DNA from: Gammaproteobacteria bacterium 45_16_T64
GTDB taxonomy: Bacteria; Pseudomonadota; Gammaproteobacteria; Pseudomonadales; Ketobacteraceae
Length of the DNA: 64,000 bases
Assembly (NCBI GenBank): GCA_002162955.1
Contig: MABD01000042.1
Span: forward strand, 1 to 64,000
Direction of reading: 5' to 3'
Shown here one piece after another: positions 7,686 through 14,979 of this stretch. The notes beneath the pieces were generated by a model that saw nothing but the letters and a program-made list of their open reading frames with translations, was not told the origin of the DNA and did not search any database. The translations under genes and the position numbers were made by a program. Every line of letters begins with the position of its first letter. The stretch's first letter is position 1.

Positions 7686-8429
7686 TTACTTCTTCCTATG
7701 CGCGTCAAGTGATATGACGTTATCTGCGTGTTCGGTTGGCGTTACTAGATCAGGGTGTCTGGCGGCGAAATCTGCGCGTTCTTTTGCTTTGAGCCGGTCA
7801 ATGCACTCATCTGCTTGGGCGGTACAGTATTCGCCATAGTGTATTAACCATGCGTGTAAGAATTCATGCTGTGGCGTGAAATAGTTTTTTTCAGCTTTGC
7901 GTTTTCTTAATAGTTGATTGACAAAAATATCAAGGCCAATCAAATCAACCCCTGTGGGGACGCGTCTCCAGTCCTCAACCCAATGGCGGAAGTGCCATGC
8001 AACATCATTAATGTGGGCCTGTACACTTCGATCGCCACGCAGATAAAAGGCACAGCCCTGGTGTTGATGGAGATAGCGTTCAAGGCTGGCTTCGATTGTC
8101 TGTGGACTGGCATTAACGGCGATCATCATTTCATGGATGTGAACCGTGAGGTGATGTTCTAAGCTATTAAGAAAAGACTGGTCATCGCCTTTTTTTAACG
8201 CTGACAGGGTAATGCTAAAGCGGGTTTGGTAATCCATCGCTATCAGCACATTTTTACCGTTTACTTTTATCGCGTGTACCAGCCACTGCCATTGTAGGGG
8301 GGCATTTGGTTCGGGTATTGATTCAGGAATACTCTGTTTTGGTGCGGCTTCAAGGGGGGAGGTTTTTTTGCCTTTTTTTGTGGTGCTAAAAAAATCAGCA
8401 GCGGCTTTGGTACAGTTGAGTGTCAGCAT
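7686..8429 (-). CDS. DUF6933 domain protein
   Basis: 247 residues. The N-terminus MLTLNCTKAAADFF and the following WLVHAIKVNGKNVLIAMDYQ and FSITLSAL fit the DUF6933 family, which starts with a similar ..CTKK.. strand and has no known function. A Pro-rich linker (about 30-44) separates the first strand from the rest. The C-terminal half is helical and contains many Trp and His residues (HFRHWVEDWRR). It is the only minus-strand gene in this accessory block. Family assignment is from memory. Confidence 0.6.
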   Translation of the reverse strand: MLTLNCTKAAADFFSTTKKGKKTSPLEAAPKQSIPESIPEPNAPLQWQWLVHAIKVNGKNVLIAMDYQTRFSITLSALKKGDDQSFLNSLEHHLTVHIHEMMIAVNASPQTIEASLERYLHQHQGCAFYLRGDRSVQAHINDVAWHFRHWVEDWRRVPTGVDLIGLDIFVNQLLRKRKAEKNYFTPQHEFLHAWLIHYGEYCTAQADECIDRLKAKERADFAARHPDLVTPTEHADNVISLDAHRKK

Positions 8430-8896
8430 GGCTTGGCAACAAGTTTAGGATGGAGTTTGGGCGTGGATATGGCATGTTAGCTTCGGTTTTACCCACTTTG
8501 ACCGGAGTTTACCTGGTAACAACGGTTGTATTAAAGCTTTTTATCTTGGCCTATCGCGAGAGTGTCGTGCCGAGACTTGTCACTCAGCAAGACTCAGCTT
8601 AGCGGTGATCTTTTTGATTCACACGCTGAAAACCTAGATTTGATGATCCAGGATGGGGCTCTGTACGAGTTAACGTCTCAGTGGTTAAGATGTAAACAGG
8701 TTGTTCTGTCCTCTCCATTCTGGCGAGCAATGCTCAGGTATTGGCAAAGAAAGTCAGGATCGCAGATAGATTCCTCTTTAGGCTAATAGGCGTTAATGAG
8801 GAGCCATTTTATTGTACTGGGCATCCCTCGAGTGGCATATGAGGCCCTCTATCTTGCTTTTTGCGGGTCGACTAAAAATAATTAGGTTTTAGGCGG
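8430..8896. other. Region without a confident gene
   Basis: Two overlapping short plus-strand frames exist. One, from the ATG at 8450, gives about 50 residues with a hydrophobic segment (LPTLTGVYLVTTVVLKLF). The other, from a GTG at 8562, gives 74 residues (MSCRDLSLSKTQLSG...). They overlap in different frames, so a frameshifted remnant is possible. I cannot support either as a functional gene. Confidence 0.4.
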
Positions 8897-9151
8897 TTGG
8901 CTTTGGGTTCCTCTGTTTCGTTAATATCCCCTGGTTTATTGGCGATGTCGTTAGCTGCGCTTGAGCGTGTTAGCAATGCGATTGATTTATCCATTGCTGG
9001 ATTCAATACAGATAATTTCAAGTTCAATAATGAACGAATAAGTTTGCAGGAGCTTTTGGCGGCATTAGATTGTTTAATAGATGAGACGGGCTTCCATAAT
9101 CTTGCTTTGTTGTTAGGGGCTGAGTCGAGCTTGGCCACTATCGCCATATAG
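8897..9151 (+). pseudogene. Possible N-terminal fragment of an AraC-type regulator
   Basis: An 84-codon frame (TTG start, no ribosome site). The pattern LISPGLLAMSLAALERV... ERISLQELLAALDCL IDETG..NLALLLGA resembles the start of the arabinose-binding-like N-terminal domain of AraC regulators. The frame then stops (SSLATIAI), and no helix-turn-helix follows. If the reading is right, this is a truncated relic; the resemblance is moderate. Confidence 0.3.
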
Positions 9152-9381
9152 TGGAATACCTATTTTCTAGTTTTAAGCGTATTTTAGAATATCTTGTGGG
9201 GGAGCGGGCTGTGTTACATAACCTAACCTTCAGCTACGGTATGTGATTTGTATTGCTTCTTGACTTTTTGTGCTGAGACTACAGCAATGGTTCGGTACGC
9301 TCTTATAACGGAGGGTCAAATATTCAGAGTTTTTGTCCTTGGTGCTTAGCCAAAAAATGGACGCAGTTATTTATAGAGAGG

Positions 9382-9420
9382 GATCAATCAATATATTGTA
9401 AGCATGAAGGTTGATTGATC
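9382..9420. repeat. 10-bp perfect inverted repeat
   Basis: GATCAATCAA (9382-9391) and TTGATTGATC (9411-9420) flank 19 nt. It could be an operator or a hairpin; no T run supports a terminator. Confidence 0.6.
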
Positions 9421-9570
9421 TTTGTGCGGCGCTGGCTGGAGGGGTGGGATTAGCTACGTTTTAATAGGTTGATTCGTATCATATTAGTGCTGTTTTGGTG
9501 TGGCTTTAGCGCTTTTTGAAATTTTTCTTTCATTGAGGTGTAACATCTCGATACTTTTACCCTCTAATGG

Positions 9571-9600
9571 TTGACGGTGGGGTGTTTACCTGCCTAAATT
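9571..9600 (+). promoter_or_regulatory. Candidate sigma-70-type promoter for bufA1
   Basis: TTGACG (9571-9576), an 18-nt spacer and TAAATT (9595-9600) lie about 75 nt before the bufA1 start. The -10 match is only partial. Confidence 0.25.
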
Positions 9601-9673
9601 ATTTCGCTCCGAATCGCTTGCGAGACACGGGGCCAACGAAAACAAAATACACACAGAAATAAAGGAAAATACA

Positions 9674-9940
9674 ATGAGTGATACTAAGACCATTATGAGT
9701 ACTGCACTGGCTGGCGCTTTGGCTTTAGGATTGGCTACAGCTTCTAGTACAGCGCTAGCGGGTAAGCCTGGGTTTGAAAAGTGCCAGGGCGTAGCGAAGG
9801 CAGGAATGAATGATTGCGGTACAAGCAAGCATGGTTGTGCAGGTCAGGCTTCAGTTGATGGCGATGCAGAAGAGTGGGTTTATGTGCCAGAAGGCACGTG
9901 TAATAAGATTGTTGGTGGTAAGGTGAAGGGCGCTAAATAA
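9674..9940 (+). CDS. bufA1: Bufferin precursor peptide (DUF2282)
   Basis: 88 residues. The signal peptide runs to about Ala29 ([19 protein letters not shown]). The mature cysteine-rich peptide has Cys37, Cys48, Cys55 and Cys76 in the family pattern [12 protein letters not shown]....HGCAG....PEGTCNKI. Published work on bufferins describes such peptides as periplasmic, copper-sequestering RiPPs in which cysteines are converted to thiooxazoles by the MNIO enzyme BufB with BufC. A good ribosome site (AAAGGAAAA) precedes the ATG. It is the first gene of the operon and is followed by a hairpin that probably lowers expression of the downstream genes. Confidence 0.9.
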   Translation: MSDTKTIMSTALAGALALGLATASSTALAGKPGFEKCQGVAKAGMNDCGTSKHGCAGQASVDGDAEEWVYVPEGTCNKIVGGKVKGAK

Positions 9941-9949
9941 GTGATGCCT

Positions 9950-9985
9950 CCGGCCAGGGGGCTCTCTGGCCGGCTCTTTTCTTTT
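9950..9985 (+). terminator. Hairpin between bufA1 and bufB1
   Basis: CCGGCCAG (9950-9957) pairs perfectly with CTGGCCGG (9966-9973), with an 8-nt loop and a T-rich tail (CTCTTTTCTTTTC). It looks like a partial terminator that would make the precursor mRNA more abundant than the enzyme mRNA. Confidence 0.75.
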
Positions 9986-10001
9986 CTATTGGTTTGTAAT
10001 T

Positions 10002-10841
10002 ATGAATAAAACGCAATGGACTCCTACCGGTGAGGTTTCGGGAGCTGGGCTTGGTTTGCGCTCAAATCACTATCAGCACATTCTTGACTCGAAGCCTGAT
10101 GTGCCTTGGTTTGAGTTGCTTAGTGATAACTATATGTCTGGTGGGGGGCTTCCAATTGCGCGCGCAGAGGCCATTCGGGATCTTTATCCTGTAACATTGC
10201 ATGGTGTTGGTATGTCATTGGGGTCGATAGACCCATTAAATCTAGAGTACATGAAACGTCTTAAATTGCTTGTTGATAGGCTGGAACCAGTCTATGTTTC
10301 TGATCACATTGCATGGGTATCCGTTGATGGTAAATATACCCATGATTTGTTGCCATTGCCTTATACGTTGGAATCAAAGCAGGTCGTTGTAGATCGAATC
10401 TCCCAGGCCCAAGAGTTATTGGGGAGGCAAATTCTTGTTGAAAACCCATCGTCGTATTTAGCGTTTAATTTTTCCGATATGGATGAGCAGGTGTTTCTAA
10501 CTGAGGTTGTTGCTGAATCTGGGTGCGGTATATTGCTGGATGTAAATAACGTGTATGTTAGCTCGATGAATCATGGTTTTTCTGCAGAAGCTTATTTAAT
10601 GGGGCTGCCTAAGGAGCGAGTGAAAGAGATCCATTTGGCTGGTTATGAGCAAAAAGGTTCGTACTTGTTTGATACGCATGGCCACAGGGTGCATCAGCCG
10701 GTTTGGGAGTTGTATCAAAAAACGCTGGAATTATTCGGTGCAGTGCCGACTCTCGTAGAATGGGATACCGATGTTCCAGAATTTGAAGTCTTGCAGGGCG
10801 AGGCTCAGAAAGCGCAATTCTATCTAGATAAGGCCAGGTAA
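10002..10841 (+). CDS. bufB1: MNIO maturase BufB (DUF692/UPF0276)
   Basis: 279 residues, full length for DUF692. Family motifs in order: GAGLGLRSNHY, PWFELLSDNYM, LHGVGMSLGS, YVSDHIAW, HDLLPLPYT, LVENPSSY, LLDVNNVYV, EIHLAGY, DTHGHRVHQPVW and LVEWDTD. The conserved His, Asp and Glu residues are the known iron ligands of this TIM-barrel multinuclear non-haem iron enzyme class. It should oxidise BufA1 cysteines in the cytoplasm before export. bufC1 begins 4 nt after its stop. Confidence 0.92.
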   Translation: MNKTQWTPTGEVSGAGLGLRSNHYQHILDSKPDVPWFELLSDNYMSGGGLPIARAEAIRDLYPVTLHGVGMSLGSIDPLNLEYMKRLKLLVDRLEPVYVSDHIAWVSVDGKYTHDLLPLPYTLESKQVVVDRISQAQELLGRQILVENPSSYLAFNFSDMDEQVFLTEVVAESGCGILLDVNNVYVSSMNHGFSAEAYLMGLPKERVKEIHLAGYEQKGSYLFDTHGHRVHQPVWELYQKTLELFGAVPTLVEWDTDVPEFEVLQGEAQKAQFYLDKAR

Positions 10842-10845
10842 CAAA

Positions 10846-11658
10846 ATGGGTATGTCACTAAAAGAACTTCAACGAAGCTTTTATAATAGCGTGTTTCGAA
10901 AAAACAAGAAGAATGATGTTGAGTTAAATGAAAGTGTAGAGCCGGCTATGGATCTGGAAAGTGATCAGCTAGTAAATATATATCGAGAAAGTATTCTTGG
11001 TGGCTTAACTGAGGCGTTAGTCCAAATATATCCTGTATGTGCAAAGTTGGTCGGTGAGGTTTTCTTTTCGAACATGGTGGTTGGGTATATGCGGGAATAC
11101 CCGTCTGGCTCACCAGACTTGGCGGATTACGGCTATGATTTTTCCAACTATGTGGCAACTTTTGAACCAGCAATGGAGTTGGTTTATTTGGCAGACGTGG
11201 CGACCCTTGAATGGGGGTGGCATCGAGCCTTTAATGCTGAGGATGTAAGCTCTAGCGAAGTGAGCGCCCTGGCGTCATTGACTGAGGTTCCTGAAAATAA
11301 GCAGGGGGATATTTGCTTTGTGTTAACTCCGTCGGGATATTTGCTGCGGTCGGCATATCCTGTCCACAAAATCTGGAACATTAATCAGACGGATTTTGCA
11401 GTCGAGAAAGAGGGTGATGATTGCGTTAACCTAAATGAAGGCCCCGTTAATTTGATTGTGTGGAGAAACTCTGAGTTTGGTATGCGTATCGATGTGCTCA
11501 GTGATGACGAGTATGTATTTTTAGAGGCGATTAGCGAAGGGAAGTCCTTTGCTGAGATTGCAACGTTGTCATGTGCTCCTAAATTGTCTGAGCTATTGGG
11601 ACGCTGCATGCAAACCGGGTTGCTCGTTGGTTTTAACTTAACTCAGAGGAATGTGTAA
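10846..11658 (+). CDS. bufC1: BufC partner protein (DUF2063)
   Basis: 270 residues. The N-terminal ~95 residues form the DUF2063 domain (LKELQRSFYNSVF..., LVNIYRESILGGLTEALVQ IYP, then DLADYGYDFSNYV). The remainder is a second domain typical of the long BufC form. The family acts with the MNIO enzyme, probably by presenting the precursor. The first ATG (10846) or the one two codons later (10852) could start it. Its stop overlaps the doxX start (TAATG). Confidence 0.85.
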   Translation: MGMSLKELQRSFYNSVFRKNKKNDVELNESVEPAMDLESDQLVNIYRESILGGLTEALVQIYPVCAKLVGEVFFSNMVVGYMREYPSGSPDLADYGYDFSNYVATFEPAMELVYLADVATLEWGWHRAFNAEDVSSSEVSALASLTEVPENKQGDICFVLTPSGYLLRSAYPVHKIWNINQTDFAVEKEGDDCVNLNEGPVNLIVWRNSEFGMRIDVLSDDEYVFLEAISEGKSFAEIATLSCAPKLSELLGRCMQTGLLVGFNLTQRNV

Positions 11659-12116
11659 TGTCGATATTAACTGCTGCTCAAAGCGTTTCAAATCTAACAC
11701 TAAAGGGCATGGTGCCGTTACAGGATGTATTTTTGCTTGGGTGTCGGCTCTGGTTGGCCAAAGTGTTTTTCGCGTCGGGGCTAACGAAAGTGCAGTCTTG
11801 GGAGACAACATTGATGTTGTTTGAGTATGAATATTCAGTGCCAGTTATCCCTTTTGAGCTGGCTGCCTATATGGCGACTGCAGCGGAATTAGCAATCCCT
11901 ATTTTTCTGTTGGTGGGTTTGTTGACTAGAATTAATGTTGTAGGTCTATTTGCCCTAAATATTGTAGCTGCAATCTCTTACGCCGATATAAGTCCGGCGG
12001 GTGAAAAGGATCATATTATTTGGGGGTTGTTGATGCTGCCGCTTTTCTTGTATGGCGCTGGGCGGGCGAGCATTGACTGGTTTATAAGTAAAAAGCTTGA
12101 ATTGCAGGTGCCTTGA
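11658..12116 (+). CDS. DoxX family membrane protein
   Basis: 152 residues with four membrane segments (starting near 27, 68, 94 and 125). Typical DoxX features are GCRLWLAKVFFASGLTKVQSW and ELAIPIFLLVGLLTR. It shares a TAATG overlap with bufC1, so it is the fourth gene of the operon. DoxX proteins often accompany bufferin genes; an electron-transfer or redox role is proposed but not shown by the sequence. Confidence 0.85.
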   Translation: MSILTAAQSVSNLTLKGMVPLQDVFLLGCRLWLAKVFFASGLTKVQSWETTLMLFEYEYSVPVIPFELAAYMATAAELAIPIFLLVGLLTRINVVGLFALNIVAAISYADISPAGEKDHIIWGLLMLPLFLYGAGRASIDWFISKKLELQVP

Positions 12117-12262
12117 TGGATTCTTGCGGTGGCCCGAACCAATCAGTTGACTGTCCGTAAAGGGTATTGATGCGCTGTGATTCCTTGAATATGCTGTGTT
12201 TACTGGGTGGTTGATTGTGTCCCTGAATGACAGCATAGAGAGGGTTGATTTTGACAAATTCC

Positions 12263-14272
12263 ATGACGGATTTGGTCGGTAGTGTTAGGCAATTTGTGGC
12301 GCCTGAAAGGGTGGACCTTACGTTTGACCGTAAAGCGTCGGCGGTTAGATCCCTAGATAAAGGTTTGGTAGCAGGGGTTGGGGTTGTAGATATTACCCCT
12401 AGACCTGGTGTGCCGAAAGGTGGCTATGCGGCCATGTCAAATTTTGGTAATGGATTTCGTACCCGGCTAAGAGTACGTTCTTTTTATATTTACCAAGAAG
12501 GCGGTGAGCCTGTGGTAATTGTGCAGGCAGATTTGCATGCAGGCTCGTCAATTATTCGCGACAAGGTTGCGGAAAGAGTGGCCGAAAAAACCAATATCGA
12601 GTCCAATAATATTTGTATGACTTGTACGCATACACACGCTGGACCAGGGCAATTGTTGGATAGTGATTTTTATAACGCCTTCGCATCGAATAAGCCAGGT
12701 CTAGATGTACAGTTATACGAATTTGTGGTCGATAAAATCGTTGAATCTGTGCTGGCGGCGTATGAGGACAGAAAGCCTGCTAAGTTAGCAACAGGCAAAA
12801 TTGATGTGTGGCACGCAACTCGAAATCGATCATTAATTCCACATCTCAGCAACCCAGGTAAAGTGGATAAAACCAATATTTACGATGCGATCAACCCCAA
12901 TCTTTATATGATACGGATTGACCAGAAAAATGCCGATGGTGTGTTTTACCCTCGGGCCGCTATTTCGAGTTTTTCTATTCATGGTACATCTGTACCGGTA
13001 GCGGAAAAAAGCAATAACGCGGATGTTTGGGCGTATATATCAGGTGGTTTACAGAGCAAGATTAGTCAGCACTACGATGCGCCTTGGTCTGCTGTGCATG
13101 GTGCTTTTCAAGGTACTCATGGCGACATTGCGCCAAATATCAAAGAAGGTCAGGCGGGTTTTGTGGAGTCGAGGCGCTTAGGGCTTGATATTGCTGATAA
13201 GGCTTGGACATTATTTCAATCGCTTGAGGGCGATTTATGTGATTGTGTGAATCTTGGGTCTGCCATTCGGGAGGTGGATTTTTATAATGAAGCGGTTAAA
13301 TACCCTGGAAGTATTGCTAGCCGGCCAGTGGTAGGCACTGCGTTGACTGCCGGTGCATTCGAAAATGAAACCCCATTTCTCTATCATGCCCCACTTTTTA
13401 AGCATGGATCAAGCAGTGCGCGATGGTTGTTTACTCAGGGCGAGCATGGTCATAAGCGCTGGGTCGGCTCTTATCTGCAATTGTTGGTGTTACCAAAAAA
13501 AGAATTCCCACATAACCGTCAATTACAGGTCTTGACCATTGGTGATTTCATGATGCTTGCCTTGCCCTTTGAGGTGAGTGTCGAAGCGGGGAGGCGCTTG
13601 GTGGATTCTGTGGGGAGAGTGTTAGGTGCCGTGAATGGAGATAAAAAAGAAGTATTTGTCACTAGCTTGGCCAATGGTTATACCGGCTACGCAGTAACGC
13701 CAGAAGAGTATGCTCGTCAATATTATGAGGGCGGGCATACTATTTATGGACCAAAAACTACGCCTTTCCTGGCAGATCAATTTGCCAAATTGACTTCCGA
13801 TTGGTTAATTCAGGGGGATTTTGCGGATCTTCCGCACCATAAGGCGCTGACTTTTAAGGTGTGTCGATATTTTGAGAAGCAGGCGCCTGATGAGTTGTTG
13901 GTAGCGTCGGCATTGGGGGTGCCAACCTATCATGCTGGTGAGGAGTCATGTTGGCGGTTCTCTTTCTTTGAGCGACCGCCGAAGGAGTTGGATTTCTCAA
14001 TCCCGTTGGTTCGTCTGGAGTGTCGTGATGAAAAAGGATTGTGGGTCCCTCTGTTGATTGATGGCGAGGAGGTAGACGATCAGGGCTATGATGTAGGCTT
14101 GTATGCTACTGATGTGGTCGATAACAGTGGCCGAGTTAAATATCAGGCAGTTTGGTATAACCCCCGGTTGGCAACGGTTGGCACTGAATCAAGTATTTAT
14201 CGGTTCGTCTATTCTGATCAAATTAACAGTAACGAAATCACCTCGGCAGAGTTCTTGGGAGCCACCGATTAA
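12263..14272 (+). CDS. Neutral/alkaline ceramidase family protein
   Basis: About 669 residues, of the non-lysosomal ceramidase family that hydrolyses the ceramide amide bond with a single zinc. Motifs: AGVGVVDITPRPG near the start, MTCTHTHAGPGQ (zinc-binding His pair), GTHGDIAPNI, and NGYTGYAVTPEEYARQYYEG...IYGPKT. The C-terminal Ig-like domain is present. No signal peptide is visible, unlike secreted Pseudomonas ceramidase, so the location is uncertain. GAGAGGG at about 12237-12243 is best spaced for a TTG at 12251; the ATG at 12263 is the conservative choice. It lies 146 nt (134 nt from TTG 12251) after doxX on the same strand. Confidence 0.85.
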   Translation: MTDLVGSVRQFVAPERVDLTFDRKASAVRSLDKGLVAGVGVVDITPRPGVPKGGYAAMSNFGNGFRTRLRVRSFYIYQEGGEPVVIVQADLHAGSSIIRDKVAERVAEKTNIESNNICMTCTHTHAGPGQLLDSDFYNAFASNKPGLDVQLYEFVVDKIVESVLAAYEDRKPAKLATGKIDVWHATRNRSLIPHLSNPGKVDKTNIYDAINPNLYMIRIDQKNADGVFYPRAAISSFSIHGTSVPVAEKSNNADVWAYISGGLQSKISQHYDAPWSAVHGAFQGTHGDIAPNIKEGQAGFVESRRLGLDIADKAWTLFQSLEGDLCDCVNLGSAIREVDFYNEAVKYPGSIASRPVVGTALTAGAFENETPFLYHAPLFKHGSSSARWLFTQGEHGHKRWVGSYLQLLVLPKKEFPHNRQLQVLTIGDFMMLALPFEVSVEAGRRLVDSVGRVLGAVNGDKKEVFVTSLANGYTGYAVTPEEYARQYYEGGHTIYGPKTTPFLADQFAKLTSDWLIQGDFADLPHHKALTFKVCRYFEKQAPDELLVASALGVPTYHAGEESCWRFSFFERPPKELDFSIPLVRLECRDEKGLWVPLLIDGEEVDDQGYDVGLYATDVVDNSGRVKYQAVWYNPRLATVGTESSIYRFVYSDQINSNEITSAEFLGATD

Positions 14273-14293
14273 TTGATACATTTGGTTAGTGCT

Positions 14294-14381
14294 ATTCCAT
14301 CAAATAAACCGTGTTCCATGATATGATTGCGCCCCTGTTCGCCCGATAAGCGGGTGTGATTTGTTGACAATTTGATGGAAT
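14294..14381 (+). promoter_or_regulatory. 12-bp inverted repeat covering the DUF2760 start codon
   Basis: ATTCCATCAAAT (14294-14305) is perfectly complementary to ATTTGATGGAAT (14370-14381). The right arm contains the likely ribosome site (GATGGA) and the first two bases of the start codon. Between the arms lies a smaller CCCG/CGGG hairpin (about 14342-14354). In RNA this would mask translation initiation; as DNA it could be a two-site operator. TATGAT at 14322-14327 could be a -10 element, in which case the left arm is not transcribed. Confidence 0.55.
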
Positions 14382-14979
14382 GAGTAAATTGATGAATATT
14401 GACTTTTCTCTGGTGCCGGTGACATTGGATGTTGTGCACGTTGGCTTGGCAGCTTCGGTTATATTTTTATTTCTTTTGGTAATAATAGTTTCTCGTGTAA
14501 GCAAGGCTAAGTCGAGCAATCAGGGCGATTCGCTAGAACCAGGTAGCGCTGAAATCAAGCCGGTTGAGCCTGTCGTTAACGAAGATCTGCTAAAGGAGAC
14601 AGCCCCTGAGGCGGCGTTGCAGCTGTTAATGTTGTTACAGCAGGATGCTCGTTTAATTGATTTTATTCACGAGGACCTCACGGGGTTTGATGATAGTGAT
14701 GTAGGCGCAGCGGCTCGTGTGGTTCATGAGGGCAGCAAGAGAGTCTTACAGCAAGTGTTTTCTTTTCAAAGCATACGCAATGAAGAAGAAGAGTCTCGAG
14801 TTACACTGGAGGCCGGGTTTAATGCGACTGAAAATCGATTGACAGGAAATGTTACTGGCGAGGCGCCTTTTACTGGGACGTTAATTCACAAGGGTTGGAA
14901 GGTGACCAATGTGTCGTTGCCGCAGCTGGCCAAAGAGCACGATGTTACCGTTGTTGCTCCTGCGGAGGTGGAATTGTGA
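14380..14979 (+). CDS. DUF2760 protein of the Hsp70 operon
   Basis: 199 residues. One N-terminal membrane segment (about 16-40, VVHVGLAASVIFLFLLVIIV), a charged linker (41-70), then a soluble DUF2760 domain (ALQLLMLLQQDARLIDFIHEDL..., DSDVGAAARVVHEG, and a C-terminal GTLIHKGWKVTNVSLP). The family has no established function and is regularly encoded next to atypical Hsp70 genes. Its stop overlaps the GTG start of the first Hsp70 (GTGA), so they are coupled. It may tether the chaperones to the membrane; that is inference. Confidence 0.85.
   Translation: MSKLMNIDFSLVPVTLDVVHVGLAASVIFLFLLVIIVSRVSKAKSSNQGDSLEPGSAEIKPVEPVVNEDLLKETAPEAALQLLMLLQQDARLIDFIHEDLTGFDDSDVGAAARVVHEGSKRVLQQVFSFQSIRNEEEESRVTLEAGFNATENRLTGNVTGEAPFTGTLIHKGWKVTNVSLPQLAKEHDVTVVAPAEVEL

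Larger units (their letters stand above)
9152..9673. other. Upstream region of the bufferin operon
   Basis: 522 bases with no gene. It contains a 10-bp inverted repeat (9382-9420) and candidate promoter sequences just before bufA1. GTAACA at 9540-9545 is reminiscent of the GTAACC -35 element of the Caulobacter SigF promoter that drives a bufferin operon, but no matching -10 is clear. Confidence 0.4.

Noticed and set aside
14895-14975. 27-codon N-terminal extension of the first Hsp70
   Set aside because: The extension overlaps DUF2760 in another frame and is Cys-rich and unlike Hsp70. The GTG at 14976 gives the normal start.
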